Assembly: GCA_964016885.1 (NCBI GenBank)
Contig: OZ024743.1
Coordinates: 11,377,273 to 11,441,272, forward strand
From: Eledone cirrhosa
Lineage: Eukaryota > Mollusca > Cephalopoda > Octopoda > Eledonidae
Direction of reading: 5' to 3'
DNA length: 64,000 bases
In this document: positions 44,447 through 54,640 of the stretch, piece by piece
Layout: each line of letters starts with the position of its first letter
Position numbering within the stretch: position 1 is the stretch's first letter
The notes under the pieces: model-generated
The model's input: the letters and a program-made list of their open reading frames with translations, nothing else
Database searches by the model: none
What the model was told of the DNA's origin: nothing
Program-made: the position numbers and the translations under genes

Positions 44447-45540
44447 TTGGTTCAGAGATGCTACCACCAAAACTGACCAAAGCCTTCATGTCATCATGGA
44501 AAAGATGCAGAATCTTCTACCCTACCTTGGATTTTTTTCCTACAACGCAGTTCGATTGACAGTTTCAAAGGCCTTTGTCAAGTCAACAAAGACCTGGTAA
44601 AGGTCCATACATTGTTCGATACACTTTTCTTGCAGCTGCCGAGCAGAAACGATCATATCCACTGTTCCTCTTTCGTTTCTGAACCCACACTGCGACTCAG
44701 GCAACACATTCAGAGCAACTCTTGGGATCAATCTATCCATCAATATTCGACACGACTTTACCAACTACTGAAAGAAGGGATATGACATGATAATTGCCAC
44801 ATTTGTCCTTTCCTTTATGGAGAATCACCATGAGCGCATCCTTCTTGTGGGACATTCTCATCTTCCCACACCATTTTCATGAGGTCAGTCAGGCGCTGCA
44901 TGAAGTTTTCACCACCACACTTCAAAACCGCTCCACTCAGAGCATCCATACCAGGAGACTTACCACAGTTCAGCTTATGCACAACAGAAGACCCCTCTGC
45001 AAGAGAAGATACATTAGCCATCTCATATGCTTCACTGGTTCAATTGGAATGGAACAAATGAAATCATCATCAACCTGGGATGACTGATTTAAGAGCTCAT
45101 CAAAGTGATCTCTCTATCTGTCGAGTGTCTTTTGGGTCGCGCAGTAATTGCTTGCCATCTTTTGATCTCAAAGGGGCCACTGGAGAGCTGAAAGGGCCAT
45201 ACACCTCTGTGAGTAGAAAGTGCGGCAGTTTCACATTGTTGCCGTCAGATGCCACTTGAACTTCATCTGCTTTGTTGCTCCACCAGGTATTTTGCATAGC
45301 CCTGAGTTTCACCTGCACTTCCTTCTTTACCTGTCTGTAACGCTCATAATTGTCACCAACAGAGCTACCACCTTTAAGAACTTTATCAAGTGCCTTTTGT
45401 TTTCTGTCTAGCAGAGTCTTGACCTACTGGTTATTCTCATCAAACCAGTCCTTGTTTTCTTGTGACAAAGCCAAGGACCTCTGCTGAAGCCTCATAGACC
45501 GAGCTCCTGAAGTCCTTCCAGTTGTTCTCATACACGCATA

Positions 45541-45794
45541 CATACTTACATATATACATACATCCATCCATCCATATATACATGTATACACACATCCATC
45601 CATACGTGTATACATACAATGGTTAAAGTGTTTGACTGACGACCATAAGTTCATGGGTTCATATTTGGGACCGAGTAGTTATTGAATCAACCGGATATCA
45701 ATGTTTATTATACAGCACACTTCCTCTTTGGTATAATATGACACATAGTAATATCTAACATAGTACCCATCTAATCTGTTATATGATTTACCTT
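45541..45794. repeat. Degenerate CATA/CATC tract and flank
   Basis: Loose CATACATC units cover 45,545-45,620. From 45,617 ATGGTTAAAGTGTTTGACTG may be a decayed tRNA-like head of another SINE. Confidence 0.6.
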
Positions 45795-45950
45795 TCCTCT
45801 GTGAAGGCACATGCCTTAGGGCTTACGGTACTGGACTAACCATTATAAAGTCATGGGCTCGTTTCTTCGATCCTGCAGCATGTTGCGTCCTTCAGTAAAA
45901 TACTTTAGTTCGTGTAGCATCTTCTACCAGGACTTGCGGCAGACAGATAA
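45795..45950 (+). mobile_element. tRNA-headed SINE fragment
   Basis: AAGGCACATGCCTTAGGGCT (A-box side), AAGTCATGGGCTCG (B-box side) and GCGTCCTTCAGTAAAATAC correspond to the head and first body motif of the SINE at 37,381 and 38,092. Its tail is missing. Confidence 0.6.
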
Positions 45951-46224
45951 TATCAGTAATGGAAAAAACCTTGTTTCATTAGTATGACCTGGAAATCAGT
46001 TCCACTCTATTTATCTTCTTTATTAAAGGCAATCAAATTATTTTTTATTTTATTCTTTTTCTTATTTTTCCATGTTTGTTAAATAAATTCCAAAAAATCG
46101 AACTAAATTGAAATTTTGTAAAATTTCCATAAAAGTTAATGTTTACAATACAATAAAATGTAATAAAATGTATTGAAGTCGACGAAATGTGGACCTTCAT
46201 TTTCGAAAGATGGATAATGCTATA
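45951..46224. other. AT-rich, no gene recognised
   Basis: No feature seen; poly-T-rich around 46,040-46,075. Confidence 0.4.
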
Positions 46225-46372
46225 AGCAGGCCTTACAATATTGTACCACAATTTTCCTTTGTGCAAAAGTGGGCAGCCGAATTTAGGAAAGGATAGGGGA
46301 TTCTTGAAGATGACCCAATGTCTGGACGTCCTACAACTACCACTACCGAGGAAAACATTGATCTCAGTACTG
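46225..46372 (+). mobile_element. mariner transposase N-terminal fragment
   Basis: The plus frame gives VQKWAAEFRKG, a stop, then LEDDPMSGRPTTTTTEEN. This matches the end of the first DNA-binding helix-turn-helix and the linker in mariner transposases (V--W---FK-GR-SLEDD-RSGRP-T-TT-ENI). The in-frame stop and absence of anything downstream show a dead fragment. Confidence 0.75.
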
Positions 46373-46496
46373 CAACGCCGATGGAAGAAGTTAAGGGCCA
46401 CCTATATTTTCATTTAAGTAACTCCACTTACATCGATATGCTTTATAACCATGACTTTTTTTCTATTTGTTTTCTAATTTGGCCCTTTTATGTCTT

Positions 46497-46541
46497 CTCT
46501 CTCTCTCTCTCTCTCTCCTCTTCCCTCTCTCTCTCTCTCAA
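46497..46541. repeat. (CT)n microsatellite
   Basis: A CT run interrupted once by CCTCTTCC. Confidence 0.9.
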
Positions 46542-46639
46542 AAAAACGCGTGAAAACTCCACTTACGCGTGGTAGTAATACGAAAATAAACGATGTTTCA
46601 CCACGAAAGTGACAACCGACCGCACCTCACACCTTAGGG

Positions 46640-47835
46640 GTTAACTGCACACTTTCAGACAAGCCAACACACTTGCAGCATCACCACGGACGATGGCGAG
46701 GCTAAGGTGTTGAAATAACCAAGCACCCTCACAGGCATCACCTGACACCTCAGTAAGGTGAGCCGCTAGTGATGACAAGTACCTCGCTGTCAGCGGCCCA
46801 TCTCCACCGAACGTCTTGATCGCCATTTGATAACTCCTGGTATTTCCGAATTTTATTCGGGTCGGCAGCGGAAGCATTGACCTTCACCACGGCGTCTATG
46901 ATGTGGCAGGAAGCACGAGTCACTGACTGTGACGTCCCAGATGAGACACCTACTTCTCATCCAGGGACAAAGGGTAACACCGTCTGGTCTCTTTCCATCA
47001 CTTCTGGATAAATCAGCCAGTTTCAGAACTGTGGAGATTATTACCCAAGCCAGGGCCCGTTTTATGATCAGGTTTAACTCAGTGTGATGGGCAAAACGAA
47101 CAGCATTCAGGCGGCAGGACAAACCATGTAAACCTGTGGAGTCAAGGCATCTTCCACAGCAGCAACTCAAACCCCCTCCCCACAGACGTCGGCTCCCACA
47201 CGAAGTGCAATGTTGGCCACAGGCAGGGCATCAATCCAGTCACCTGAGGACTTTTCGCTAGCAGAAAGTAAGCGGCACCTAGAAAATTGATCGGTAAGAT
47301 CAAAAAGAGTTAAAAGTTTCCCTCGAACGCAGATTGTCCCATACTCTGTTTCCATCTATCCTCATCAGTAACTGGGACTGACAAACCCAGCTCTCTCCAC
47401 TAAAGCTTCATCCAACTTCCTGGTGGAACTAGTCCAAGTCGGGATGGATGGGATGTCACCCACCAAAGGGGAGCAGGCGTGGATGGAGGAAAGAAAGCAG
47501 TGCACCCAACTGTTATGAGGCGAAGGTGACCGTTGCATTTTGTGGGACCAAACAGTTTAGCTCCAAAGAACAGGGAATGGATATGAGAAAGCACAAGAAC
47601 AGGATGAAATGGGTTAGATTCTCTAAGAGCTCAAGGCCGGCATCCCCAGTCGATAAGGAGACACCGTCCTTGAGGTGCTGAGGTCGAAGACCATCAATCC
47701 TTGCAACAGAACCTGCCGGAAAGGATATTATCATTTTCCTAGCGATAGCTGGGGTGGAGCCAGGTTGAAAATAACCTGTGTGGTCATCCGAAGGAGCAGG
47801 AGGATGTTTTGTCTCAGTCGGTTGAGAGAATTATT
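46640..47835 (-). mobile_element. LINE with zinc-binding and nuclease-like C-terminus
   Basis: Reading leftward: PAGSVARIDGLRPQHLKDGV (RT fingers, 47,715), then in other frames GAKLFGPTKCNGHLRLITVG, CRLLSASEKSSGDWIDALPV, and a Cys/His cluster CCCGRCLDSTGLHGLSCRLN followed by KRPDG and LIWDVTVSD. Last is a C-terminal region GDACEGAWLFQHLSLAIVRG (46,740). The CxC...H...C cluster and the RPD...WD spacing resemble the zinc knuckle and PD-(D/E)xK nuclease of restriction-like-endonuclease LINEs; that reading is inference. The RT palm is missing and at least three frame changes occur. Related pieces: 53,670-53,930 and 60,560-60,860. Confidence 0.7.
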
Positions 47836-48145
47836 GCTCATTTCAGGTTGACGATCAACTCAGTTCCAACCAATGGTTGATTGCCAGACTTAAAGAAGGC
47901 CGTCAGTGCTAAATTCAATAAATTTGACATTAAAGGGGCTGTTTGCCTCCTCTCTGTCAACCCTCACCTAGTGTACTAAAGATTCTCTCAACCGACTGAG
48001 ACAAAACATCCTCCTGCTCCTTCAGATGACCACACAGGTTATTTTCAACCTGGCTCCACCCCAGCTATCGCGAGGAAAATGATAATATCCTTTCCAGCAG
48101 GTTCTGTTGCAAGGATTGATGGTCTTCAACCTCAGCACCTCAAAT
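47676..48145. repeat. Inverted repeat of two LINE copies (about 160-bp arms)
   Basis: Left arm 47,676-47,835 and right arm 47,978-48,145 are reverse complements with few changes (shared GACCATCAATCCTTGCAAC, GGAGCCAGGTTGAAAATAAC and AGGAGCAGGAGGATGTTTTG motifs). The spacer (47,836-47,977) reads as LINE on the plus strand (KAVSAKFNKFDIKGAVCLL) and continues into the right arm, so a plus-strand copy (about 47,840-48,150) faces the minus-strand copy described above. Confidence 0.85.
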
Positions 48146-48349
48146 ATGGAATAGATCTCTGTCAGTTTCGACAATGAATGTTCAAGCTGTTCACTCAAGA
48201 AATTAACCTGTGAGTGGCTGAGCATTCCACAGACATGTGTACCCATAACATAATTCTCGGTGTATTTCAGCATGACATTGTATGTGCAACAAAGCGGACC
48301 CTTTGAATTACAGATACAGTCCATCCGACAGACTTTCAAACAGTTTCTG

Positions 48350-48492
48350 TCTATCTAATTTCACTTGCAAGACATAGATCAGCCTGTGGCTATGGCAAAT
48401 AATAGTTGCCCAAGATGTCACACAGTTGAATTGAACCCAGGACTTAATAAATGCAAAGCAAACTCTTTAATCTTTTGGCCATGTTGCATTCA
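48350..48492 (-). mobile_element. tRNA-derived SINE fragment
   Basis: On the minus strand, AGTTTGCTTTGCATTTATTA and GTCCTGGGTTCAATTCAACT (B box) precede CATCTTGGGCAACTATTATT and TGGCTATGG-type body; this is the family of 15,727-15,850, here more complete on the body side. Confidence 0.7.
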
Positions 48493-49206
48493 CCAAACCA
48501 AATATGGGATATGGTAATTAGTAAAGAATAACACACATCTAAACAGTAGTAACAATCAAACTTCTTTTAATTCCCGATAGACAAAATTGTTAAATTTTAT
48601 TAGGATACTGGCGTTGTTAGTTCTGATTTAATGTTTAATTTCTTTTCCACTAAATATTTTTTCTTTTTCAAAGCATCTGCAATACCATTTGCAACACAAC
48701 ATATTTAAAAGTCTTAAATCAAGATATGTTTGTACTAATCTTTAGAACTATCATTGAAATCTAAATTATAATATAAAGTAAGGAGTGTGGGACTGCGTCC
48801 AGAATATATTTTTTTATCCCGTTTGTAAAATAAGTTGGATTACTTTGAATAAATAATGAATGAATATTACATAATTTATCTACTAATTTTCGTTATTCTT
48901 GATTAAATATAAATAATTTTGTTGCTTGTTTTAAGATTTACTTCTTTAAAATTTTCAAATGTGAACACTTCCGATTATCGATCGCTTAAATAAACATTCA
49001 TATATTTCTGTCACTAATTTTCTGCTAATGCAGTTTATACATAATATCATCTTTTTTAATGTATCATGGATTATGTTACTGATTACATAAGACAGTGTAA
49101 CATAGTATTCGTTCAATTTCTGTGTATATTGTCAATTACGATTTTATTTGATGTATCATATCTACATGCATATATACTTGCATATAATATCAATATGCAC
49201 ACTACA
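48493..49206. other. AT-rich, no gene recognised
   Basis: About 700 bases of AT-rich DNA without a supportable feature. Confidence 0.45.
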
Positions 49207-49207
49207 C

Positions 49208-49250
49208 ATGCTAGCAGAAAACCACCCGGATGGTGGTTTTTCTGCTAGTA
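49208..49250. repeat. Short near-perfect hairpin
   Basis: GCTAGCAGAAAACCACC is inverted at 49,232-49,249 (GGTGGTTTTTCTGCTAG) around CGGAT. It may be a minimal MITE end pair or a cruciform site. Confidence 0.7.
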
Positions 49251-50055
49251 TATTATAATAATTCCCAAAAGCTTGTTAACTGTAATATCATTGTGAATTT
49301 TTCTAGTAGAAAACTAACATTTCCAATTCTAATACCAGAAAAAAAACATCTTCATTGAAGTGTGGATCAGCACCTTCATTACAATATTGGCACATTTGGT
49401 ATGATGTGACTTCACTTTGGATATAGTTTCACTATCAGGTTTTATATTTTTTAATAAATTTACTAAATGATCACAAGTGTTTGTAGCAAGCTACTTTCCT
49501 TTGGCGCATTGATACTCTTTCCATACGTGCTTTGGCTAAGTTAAGCCAATCGATGCTAACCAAGCTTAATCCAGCTCTTCTCATCTTTGTTAATAAATCA
49601 TATAAAAACATGTTAAAGTCTTGTGATGCTATTTGCCACAGCCATCGTCTATAAATGTGATATGGAAATATTCTTTCCAGAGTTATATTCACAGCAACAG
49701 CAACTGAGACTTACAGCAACCTGTAAATTCAACTTACATTTATTGATATAACAAACCATACCTTTCCAATTACAAACAAATACATTGTTGTTACATAATC
49801 TCGTTGCTATTACATGCTGCTATATTGGCGATCTCTTTTGATACACAATACACATATACAAATAATAACTATTATCCTTTTTAAATGCTGTCTTCATGTT
49901 AAATGAAGAATAGCAGAAAATATATATTACTATGTTAGCTTCAAGCATCAAGGCTTCATCACATTTTCTCATCAAATATTTGAAAACAGAAATTATTTTA
50001 TGCTTTTTTCATTTAGAAATAGCTTACTAACATAGAATATTTTGCTATGATATCT
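49251..50055. repeat. Unnamed dispersed repeat (pairs with 54,640-54,845)
   Basis: The part 49,615-49,800 (AAAGTCTTGTGATGCTATTT, TTTCCAGAGTTATA, TTATTGATATAACAAACCAT) matches 54,647-54,845 in the same orientation. A 73-codon minus frame at 49,692-49,471 overlaps it but shows no family. The remainder has no recognised feature. Confidence 0.55.
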
Positions 50056-50220
50056 CTTCTTCTTCGCCCACTTATTCCTGAAAGGGTCGTGGGGGCAGAG
50101 TCCTCAAACACTCCTTCCAGCAAGTCATGTCAGAAGCAACCATCTCCAACTGATCCGGCTGGATCCCCAAGCTCATGGATGTTATCCAACCATCTTGCTC
50201 AGGGTCTACCCCTGGTTCTC
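50056..50220 (-). mobile_element. LINE 3' end (same family as 10,481)
   Basis: CTTCTTCTTCGCCCACTTAT, CCTGAAAGGGTCGTGG and CAACTGATCCGGCTGGATCC match the minus-strand LINE end at 10,481-10,620, including the GAA tail. Only about 160 bases remain, with a small internal deletion relative to the other copy. Confidence 0.8.
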
Positions 50221-50522
50221 ATCTACAAAATTTGCAGTTCATTTTAAACAAATGAGCAGGAACATCAGACAATCAATTACAAAATCTTGACATAGCACAC
50301 CATTGATCATCATCATCTTCATCATCACCAAATCTCCTTCAAATTATACCTTAGCCACTTTAAACAATGGAAAACGGCAATAAATAGTATTTTCGTCTAT
50401 ATCTGATGATTAGTGTGAAAGTGGAGTATCTGAAATGGCAGAAAGGTGTTTTTTCTTGACCATGTTTATATACACGACCTATATATTTTGTTACTAAATG
50501 TGATATACACACACACACACAC
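50221..50522. other. No gene; short CA run at right end
   Basis: A run of CA lies at 50,507-50,522. Nothing else is identified. Confidence 0.4.
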
Positions 50523-50605
50523 CATCATCATCATCATCATCATCAACATCATTTAATGCCTGTTTTCCCAACTAGCAAAATTTGAACAGGTTGCTATAAA
50601 CCAAG
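50523..50605 (-). mobile_element. Isolated LINE/SINE tail
   Basis: CATCATCATCATCATCAACA, then TTTAATGCCTGTTTTCCCAA is the reverse complement of the ATG-repeat tail; the body is absent apart from about 60 bases. Confidence 0.65.
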
Positions 50606-50892
50606 TTAGTAATCAAGTCTCACAGTTGAGCTGTGAGCCTGTATCTTACTCACTCATATTTCTGCATTGTACTAAGTACTCAATTAGTTAGCAATTTGCT
50701 GAAAAATTGCATCATGTTTGGATGGTTACCAGCAACAACAAGCGTTATAGTACAACCTTGGAAGTTTCTGCTCACAGTTTCTGCTCACTATATTTCCTAC
50801 ACTTTCAGGTATGAATTATGAAACCTCACTATTAGTTTAGATTTAGATGTAATATTATTTAAAAACTTCTAGCTAAAGCACAGTACTGTCAT
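50606..50892. other. No gene recognised
   Basis: A 62-codon frame at 50,633 has no signature. Confidence 0.4.
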
Positions 50893-51370
50893 CATCATCA
50901 TTATCGTTTAACATCTATTTTCCATGCTAGCAAGGGTTAGACGGCTTTGTCTCATTAGAGGCATGTTGGGTCAGATACCTACGTCTTCCTCATATAGGAC
51001 TGCTTCCAGCTAGATTTCTACGGTAGGATGCCCTTTCTAATGCCAACTACATTTACTGAGTGTGCTGGGTGCTTGTTGTCGTGACCCCCTACATGACCAC
51101 TTTACAGTGTGGGCTGGATGCTTTTGTGATACCAACATAACTTTACAGTGTAAGGGTGGTGTGGGGTGTAGTGGGAAGGTGGTGTAGTGGGTGTATAGTG
51201 GATTAAGAGGTGCCTACTGGGTTTATGTTTGAGTCTGTGTGCAATGGAAGGCAGGTCTTCTGTATTACTGCATAACACCAAAGATCTTGATCCTGTGTCA
51301 TTGTCTTTGAGAGGTGCAATTGTGCAAGGTCAGCTTTTATCCCCTCGTCCAGGCCTTCCTACTCTGTAGC
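50893..51370 (-). mobile_element. LINE 3' UTR and coding end with ATG tail
   Basis: From the left: CATCATCATCATTATCGTTT (tail), GGATGCCCTTTCTAATGCCA, two CCACTTTACAGTGT-type blocks, then CTTCTGTATTACTGCATAAC and GAGAGGTGCAATTGTGCAAG. The last block matches the LINE at 38,753-38,930. This copy shows the complete order from coding end to tail and therefore proves that the tail domain of the SINEs is LINE-derived. Confidence 0.8.
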
Positions 51371-51507
51371 TTCCAGATGTATGCAAAGTTTTATCTGATG
51401 GGGGACAGCTTATGATCAGGATTTCTATGTTTATCAAACATTTTTGTTTTTTGTTCATTTATTGTTGCCATGATTCACTATTTTTGTCCCATTTTGAATT
51501 ATACATA
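51371..51507. other. Spacer, no feature
   Basis: No feature seen. Confidence 0.4.
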
Positions 51508-51562
51508 TCATCATCATCATCACCATTTTAATGTCCGTTTTTCCTGCTAGCAATGGTATATA
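51508..51562 (-). mobile_element. Isolated LINE/SINE tail
   Basis: ATCATCATCATCATCACCAT, then TTTAATGTCCGTTTTTCC and TGCTAGCAATGG: the terminal 50 or so bases of the shared tail, as in the 44,397 insertion. Confidence 0.7.
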
Positions 51563-51954
51563 AATAATGCCAAAAGTGCTAAATACTTTTAATGCTAGTT
51601 TTCCTGCCTAGTTAGATTAAGGATTTTCCTGGTAAATTACTAGAAAAAAAGCTACATATGGCATTGAATATGCTAATTGTGTAACACTACCTTAAAGGTA
51701 ATCTGCCTATACCCATTCCAACTTTTGTGCAAATATAGTACACAGAGGATGATAATATCCATGTGTCCTATATTTTTTAAGACAATATGATTTGGTTGCT
51801 ATTTCTAGCAGGCCTATGAACCATATAAGAGTTTGTTAAACTATTGTATTTAATCCTACTCTATATTTACTTTAGTATTTTCACTGTAAAGACTTTCTCT
51901 CACATAGTAGCGAATCTATGAGATTTTGATATTATTTATTTTGAGAACAATACC
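51563..51954. other. No gene recognised
   Basis: AT-rich; a short direct repeat of AATGCTAGTTTTCCTGCC-like sequence relates to the preceding tail. Confidence 0.4.
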
Positions 51955-52273
51955 TTAACCCTTTAGCATTTAAACCGGCCATATCCGGCCAGAATTCTCT
52001 CACCCCTTTCTGTTCAAACCTGTTGTAACTGGCCACTCATACTGACATTAAAGTATTGTTCACAAAATAAATAATAACATCATCAAAATCTCATAGATTC
52101 CATATTATGTGAGATAATTATATAAGATCAAGCCTTTACTATGAAAATATAATAGAGTAATGTAAATGCTAAAAGGTTAAAGTTGGTATGAGGGGCCAGT
52201 TATGGCTGATTTGAACAGAAAGAGGTGAGAGAATTCTGCCCAGATATGGCCGGTTTAAATGCTAAAGGGTTAA
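51955..52273. mobile_element. piggyBac-type MITE, foldback form (copy 2)
   Basis: It begins TTAACCCTTTAGCATTTAAA and ends TTTAAATGCTAAAGGGTTAA, with TTAA at both borders. The first 226 bases match copies 1 and 3, ending at an internal AAATGCTAAAAGGTTAA (52,165-52,180). About 90 more bases follow that repeat the left end in reverse complement (CTGTTCAAA and GAATTCTCTCACC motifs), making long inverted arms. This may be one long-TIR element or two copies joined head to head. Confidence 0.85.
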
Positions 52274-53278
52274 GCTAGTTGTTGTTTAGCCCCAGGTCAA
52301 TTTTGGAATGACTAAACTTAAGATCAAAGGAGATATTTCTGTCATGGTTATCCTGCATTTTTATACAGAAAGGACTATGTGTTCTTTGCTTTTTAAGGTG
52401 GTAGGGTGTGATTTAAGGGAGATTTGGCAGCTATTTCTTGCAAGTAGAGAATAACACATTGTCCCATTCATGAGATCAATTTGTAGCAATTCCAAGGACT
52501 TTAATTGTGTTTTAATGCATAGTGAGACTGCTACCTTTAATTGCGATAAGGGTTTTTGTTTATGGAAATTATTCCATCAACATATTATTTTCTATTCATG
52601 GAGGCAATGCAGTTCAAAGTAGGGTGACTAGGCTATGTGTGAGTGTTGCCTGTTAGTGGAATATTATCAAAAAGAGAAGAGTGGTATAAACTGCATAGAA
52701 GTGTGTACAATAAACGTGAAAATAGAACAGTCATTAATGTACAGAATAAATAAGTATGGGAGACTTATAGCTAGACTTTAGGGTACACCAGATTGATAGT
52801 CAGTAGATCAAAGAAAGACCCATGTGCTTGTGCTTGGTCAGCAATGAAGCATTGTGTCAAGAAACTCTTGACCAAAGAGATGAGAAATAGATGCAACTTA
52901 TAGGTAGTCAACTTAGCTAGCAAGTTTTCATGGTAGAGAAGAAGATAACAAACACTACTATCATTGAAGTTCCCAAGTTTGGAAGACTACTAGTATATGT
53001 TTTAAGAGAGCAAGTTTGTGGAAGATCTGGTGATACAAATACTGACTGGTTGGTTGTAGGAAATTGTCTGATACTCAATTCTACTCAAGACAGTGACATT
53101 TTAATACCAACTCCATTACCTTCAAGGATGTTAGCAATGATTGTGGTAAGTCAATAATTGACACGGTCAGAGAGGTTATCCATCTTGGAAATGGGATAAA
53201 CTCTACAATGTTTTCATAAATTAAGACAGACATGTAGAGAGAAAGATTGAAGCGTAACATCACCAACATTTTATTATA
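52274..53278. other. No gene recognised; dispersed-repeat motifs
   Basis: A segment near 52,385-52,445 (GGTGGTAGGGTGTGATTTAA, GGGAGATTTGGCAGCTATTT) recurs in degenerate form at 23,672 and 60,335. A 75-codon plus frame at 52,930 has no signature. Confidence 0.4.
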
Positions 53279-53505
53279 TTAACCCTTTAGCATTTAAACT
53301 AGCGATATCCAGCCAGAATTCTCTCACCTCTTTCTGTTCAAACTGGCTGTAACTGGCCACTTATACTGATGTTAAGGTATTGTCCTCTAAATAAATAATA
53401 TCAATCTCACAGATTCGATATCATGTGAGATAATTATGTGAGGTAAAGTCTTTTCTGTGAAAATACAACAGTAAATATAGAGTAATGTAAATGCTAAAGG
53501 GTTAA
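53279..53505. mobile_element. piggyBac-type MITE (copy 3)
   Basis: It begins TTAACCCTTTAGCATTTAAA and ends GTAAATGCTAAAGGGTTAA, 227 bp, TTAA-flanked, with the same interior as copies 1 and 2 (TCACCTCTTTCTGTTCAAAC, CATGTGAGATAATTA). Confidence 0.9.
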
Positions 53506-53669
53506 AGAATTATTAGATTATTTTTTTTTGATTAGACACAAATACTTTTTTTTTTTTTTGTTAAAACATCTTGTGCATATAAACACAGAATATGATTTAT
53601 AAAAGAAATACAACAATAAAATTTAATAAAAAAAATAAGAGAAACTGTACACACTACAAGGAATGCTGG
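53506..53669. other. AT-rich spacer
   Basis: Poly-T runs near 53,521 and 53,547; no gene. Confidence 0.5.
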
Positions 53670-53930
53670 TGTTAACCTAAAAAAATTTTAAGGCAAGCCA
53701 AGATACTCATAGCATACCCAGGGGTGATAGCAGTGCAAAGATACTGGAATAGCGAAACAGTCACAAGCATCCCCTGATCAGTAATGCGCGCTGCAAACAC
53801 AGACAAGAATTTCTTTGTCAGCGGCTCAGCTCCTGCAAATACCTTCAGTGTCACAGAGTCTGAAAGATGTAATTTTCTAATATTCAAAGAATGGAGTAAG
53901 GTAATTTCAGTCGATTTCAGCTATTTATTT
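53670..53930 (-). mobile_element. LINE C-terminal fragment (same family as 46,640)
   Basis: The minus frame reads GAEPLTKKFLSVFAARITDQ, then FQYLCTAITPGYAMSILACL, aligning with the C-terminus at 46,640-46,877 (LTARYLSSLAAHLTEV, FQHLSLAIVRGDAASVLACL). Only the last 70 or so codons are kept. Confidence 0.7.
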
Positions 53931-54400
53931 TAACAATACCAGATGGATGATTAGCAAGCAATGGCACTACCTTATCGCGGCAGAATAATTGGGTCGTGCT
54001 TGGTCAGTCGCCAGGCCTTTAAGTCGACGGAGGAGGAATACCAAGCAGAAATTTCTGCCCAGCAAGGGATTTCGTGCCTTTTTTTACTTCTACCTATCAG
54101 TTACGGCTTCCATTTCGTGGACACAAGAAGTCACTAATTACGTTCCCGGTCGATACTAGCAAGATGTAGCACTTAACAAGGAACTTCGGCCCTCTCAGCA
54201 AGGGCCCAGCAACATTCCTTTCTACCAAAATATCTATTCACTTGAGTTGCGTTCCAGGCTCCGTTCTGAGTGGACTCATGCAACTCCTTACTGATTTTTA
54301 TGCAGCTTACTTCACGGTGAAACTATGTGTTAATTCATTTTAAAGATAATAAACCATTATTACAAGTTTAAATAAGCTTTCGGATTCTTTCATCAACTAT
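53931..54400 (+). mobile_element. Possible LTR fragment
   Basis: About 460 bases with balanced composition, an AATAAA-like site (54,347) and, just after the right end, TGGAACTTATTACTAAACGT then AAGCACGCAGCC. That trailing ACGCAGCC also follows the primer site of the LTR element at 61,332, which suggests an LTR plus leader. No second copy in the window confirms it. Confidence 0.3.
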
Positions 54401-54640
54401 GGAACTTATTACTAAACGTAAGCACGCAGCCTATCAATTTATATCCATACCTAAGGGCATCCTCTCTTCCTTCAATGGAAAATCCAGCAGCACCACGGAC
54501 TATACCAACCTATAAATAAATATCATCTTTTCTGATCCCTTTCCGCAACCAAGAACAAAATACTTAAACGCTTGCTGTTAAAGTGATCTCACAACTAAAT
54601 CTTTTCTAGCTAAAGATGAAATATATAATTATAAAAACAT
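54401..54640. other. No gene recognised
   Basis: Possibly the leader of the preceding LTR-like fragment. Confidence 0.3.

Larger units (their letters stand above)
42770..45540 (-). mobile_element. LINE with RT and C-terminal C2H2 fingers, interrupted
   Basis: Reading leftward from 45,540: WFDENN, a linker (VQVASDGNNVKLPHF), finger motifs (KLNCGKSPGMDALSGAVLK), RT motifs CGFRNERGTVDMIVSARQLQ and VFVDLTKAFETVN (motif A), VKQGDIPAPT, an intact FLYADDCDLFA (motif C), LGVTVNLEKTVVMYQP (D) and FVYLGSTL (E). Then come the C-terminal LRWCSHVVRMSDDRIPKQL (43,320-43,260) and, after a frameshift, a C2H2 finger HLVCQHCGRVSLSKAGLIRH followed by a second degenerate one (CKKCTSMGGLKRYM). Two later insertions split it: a SINE at 43,345-43,690 and a 50-bp tail at 44,397-44,446. 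Frameshifts near 44,770 and 42,990 make it inactive. Related copy: 13,410-14,905. Confidence 0.85.
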
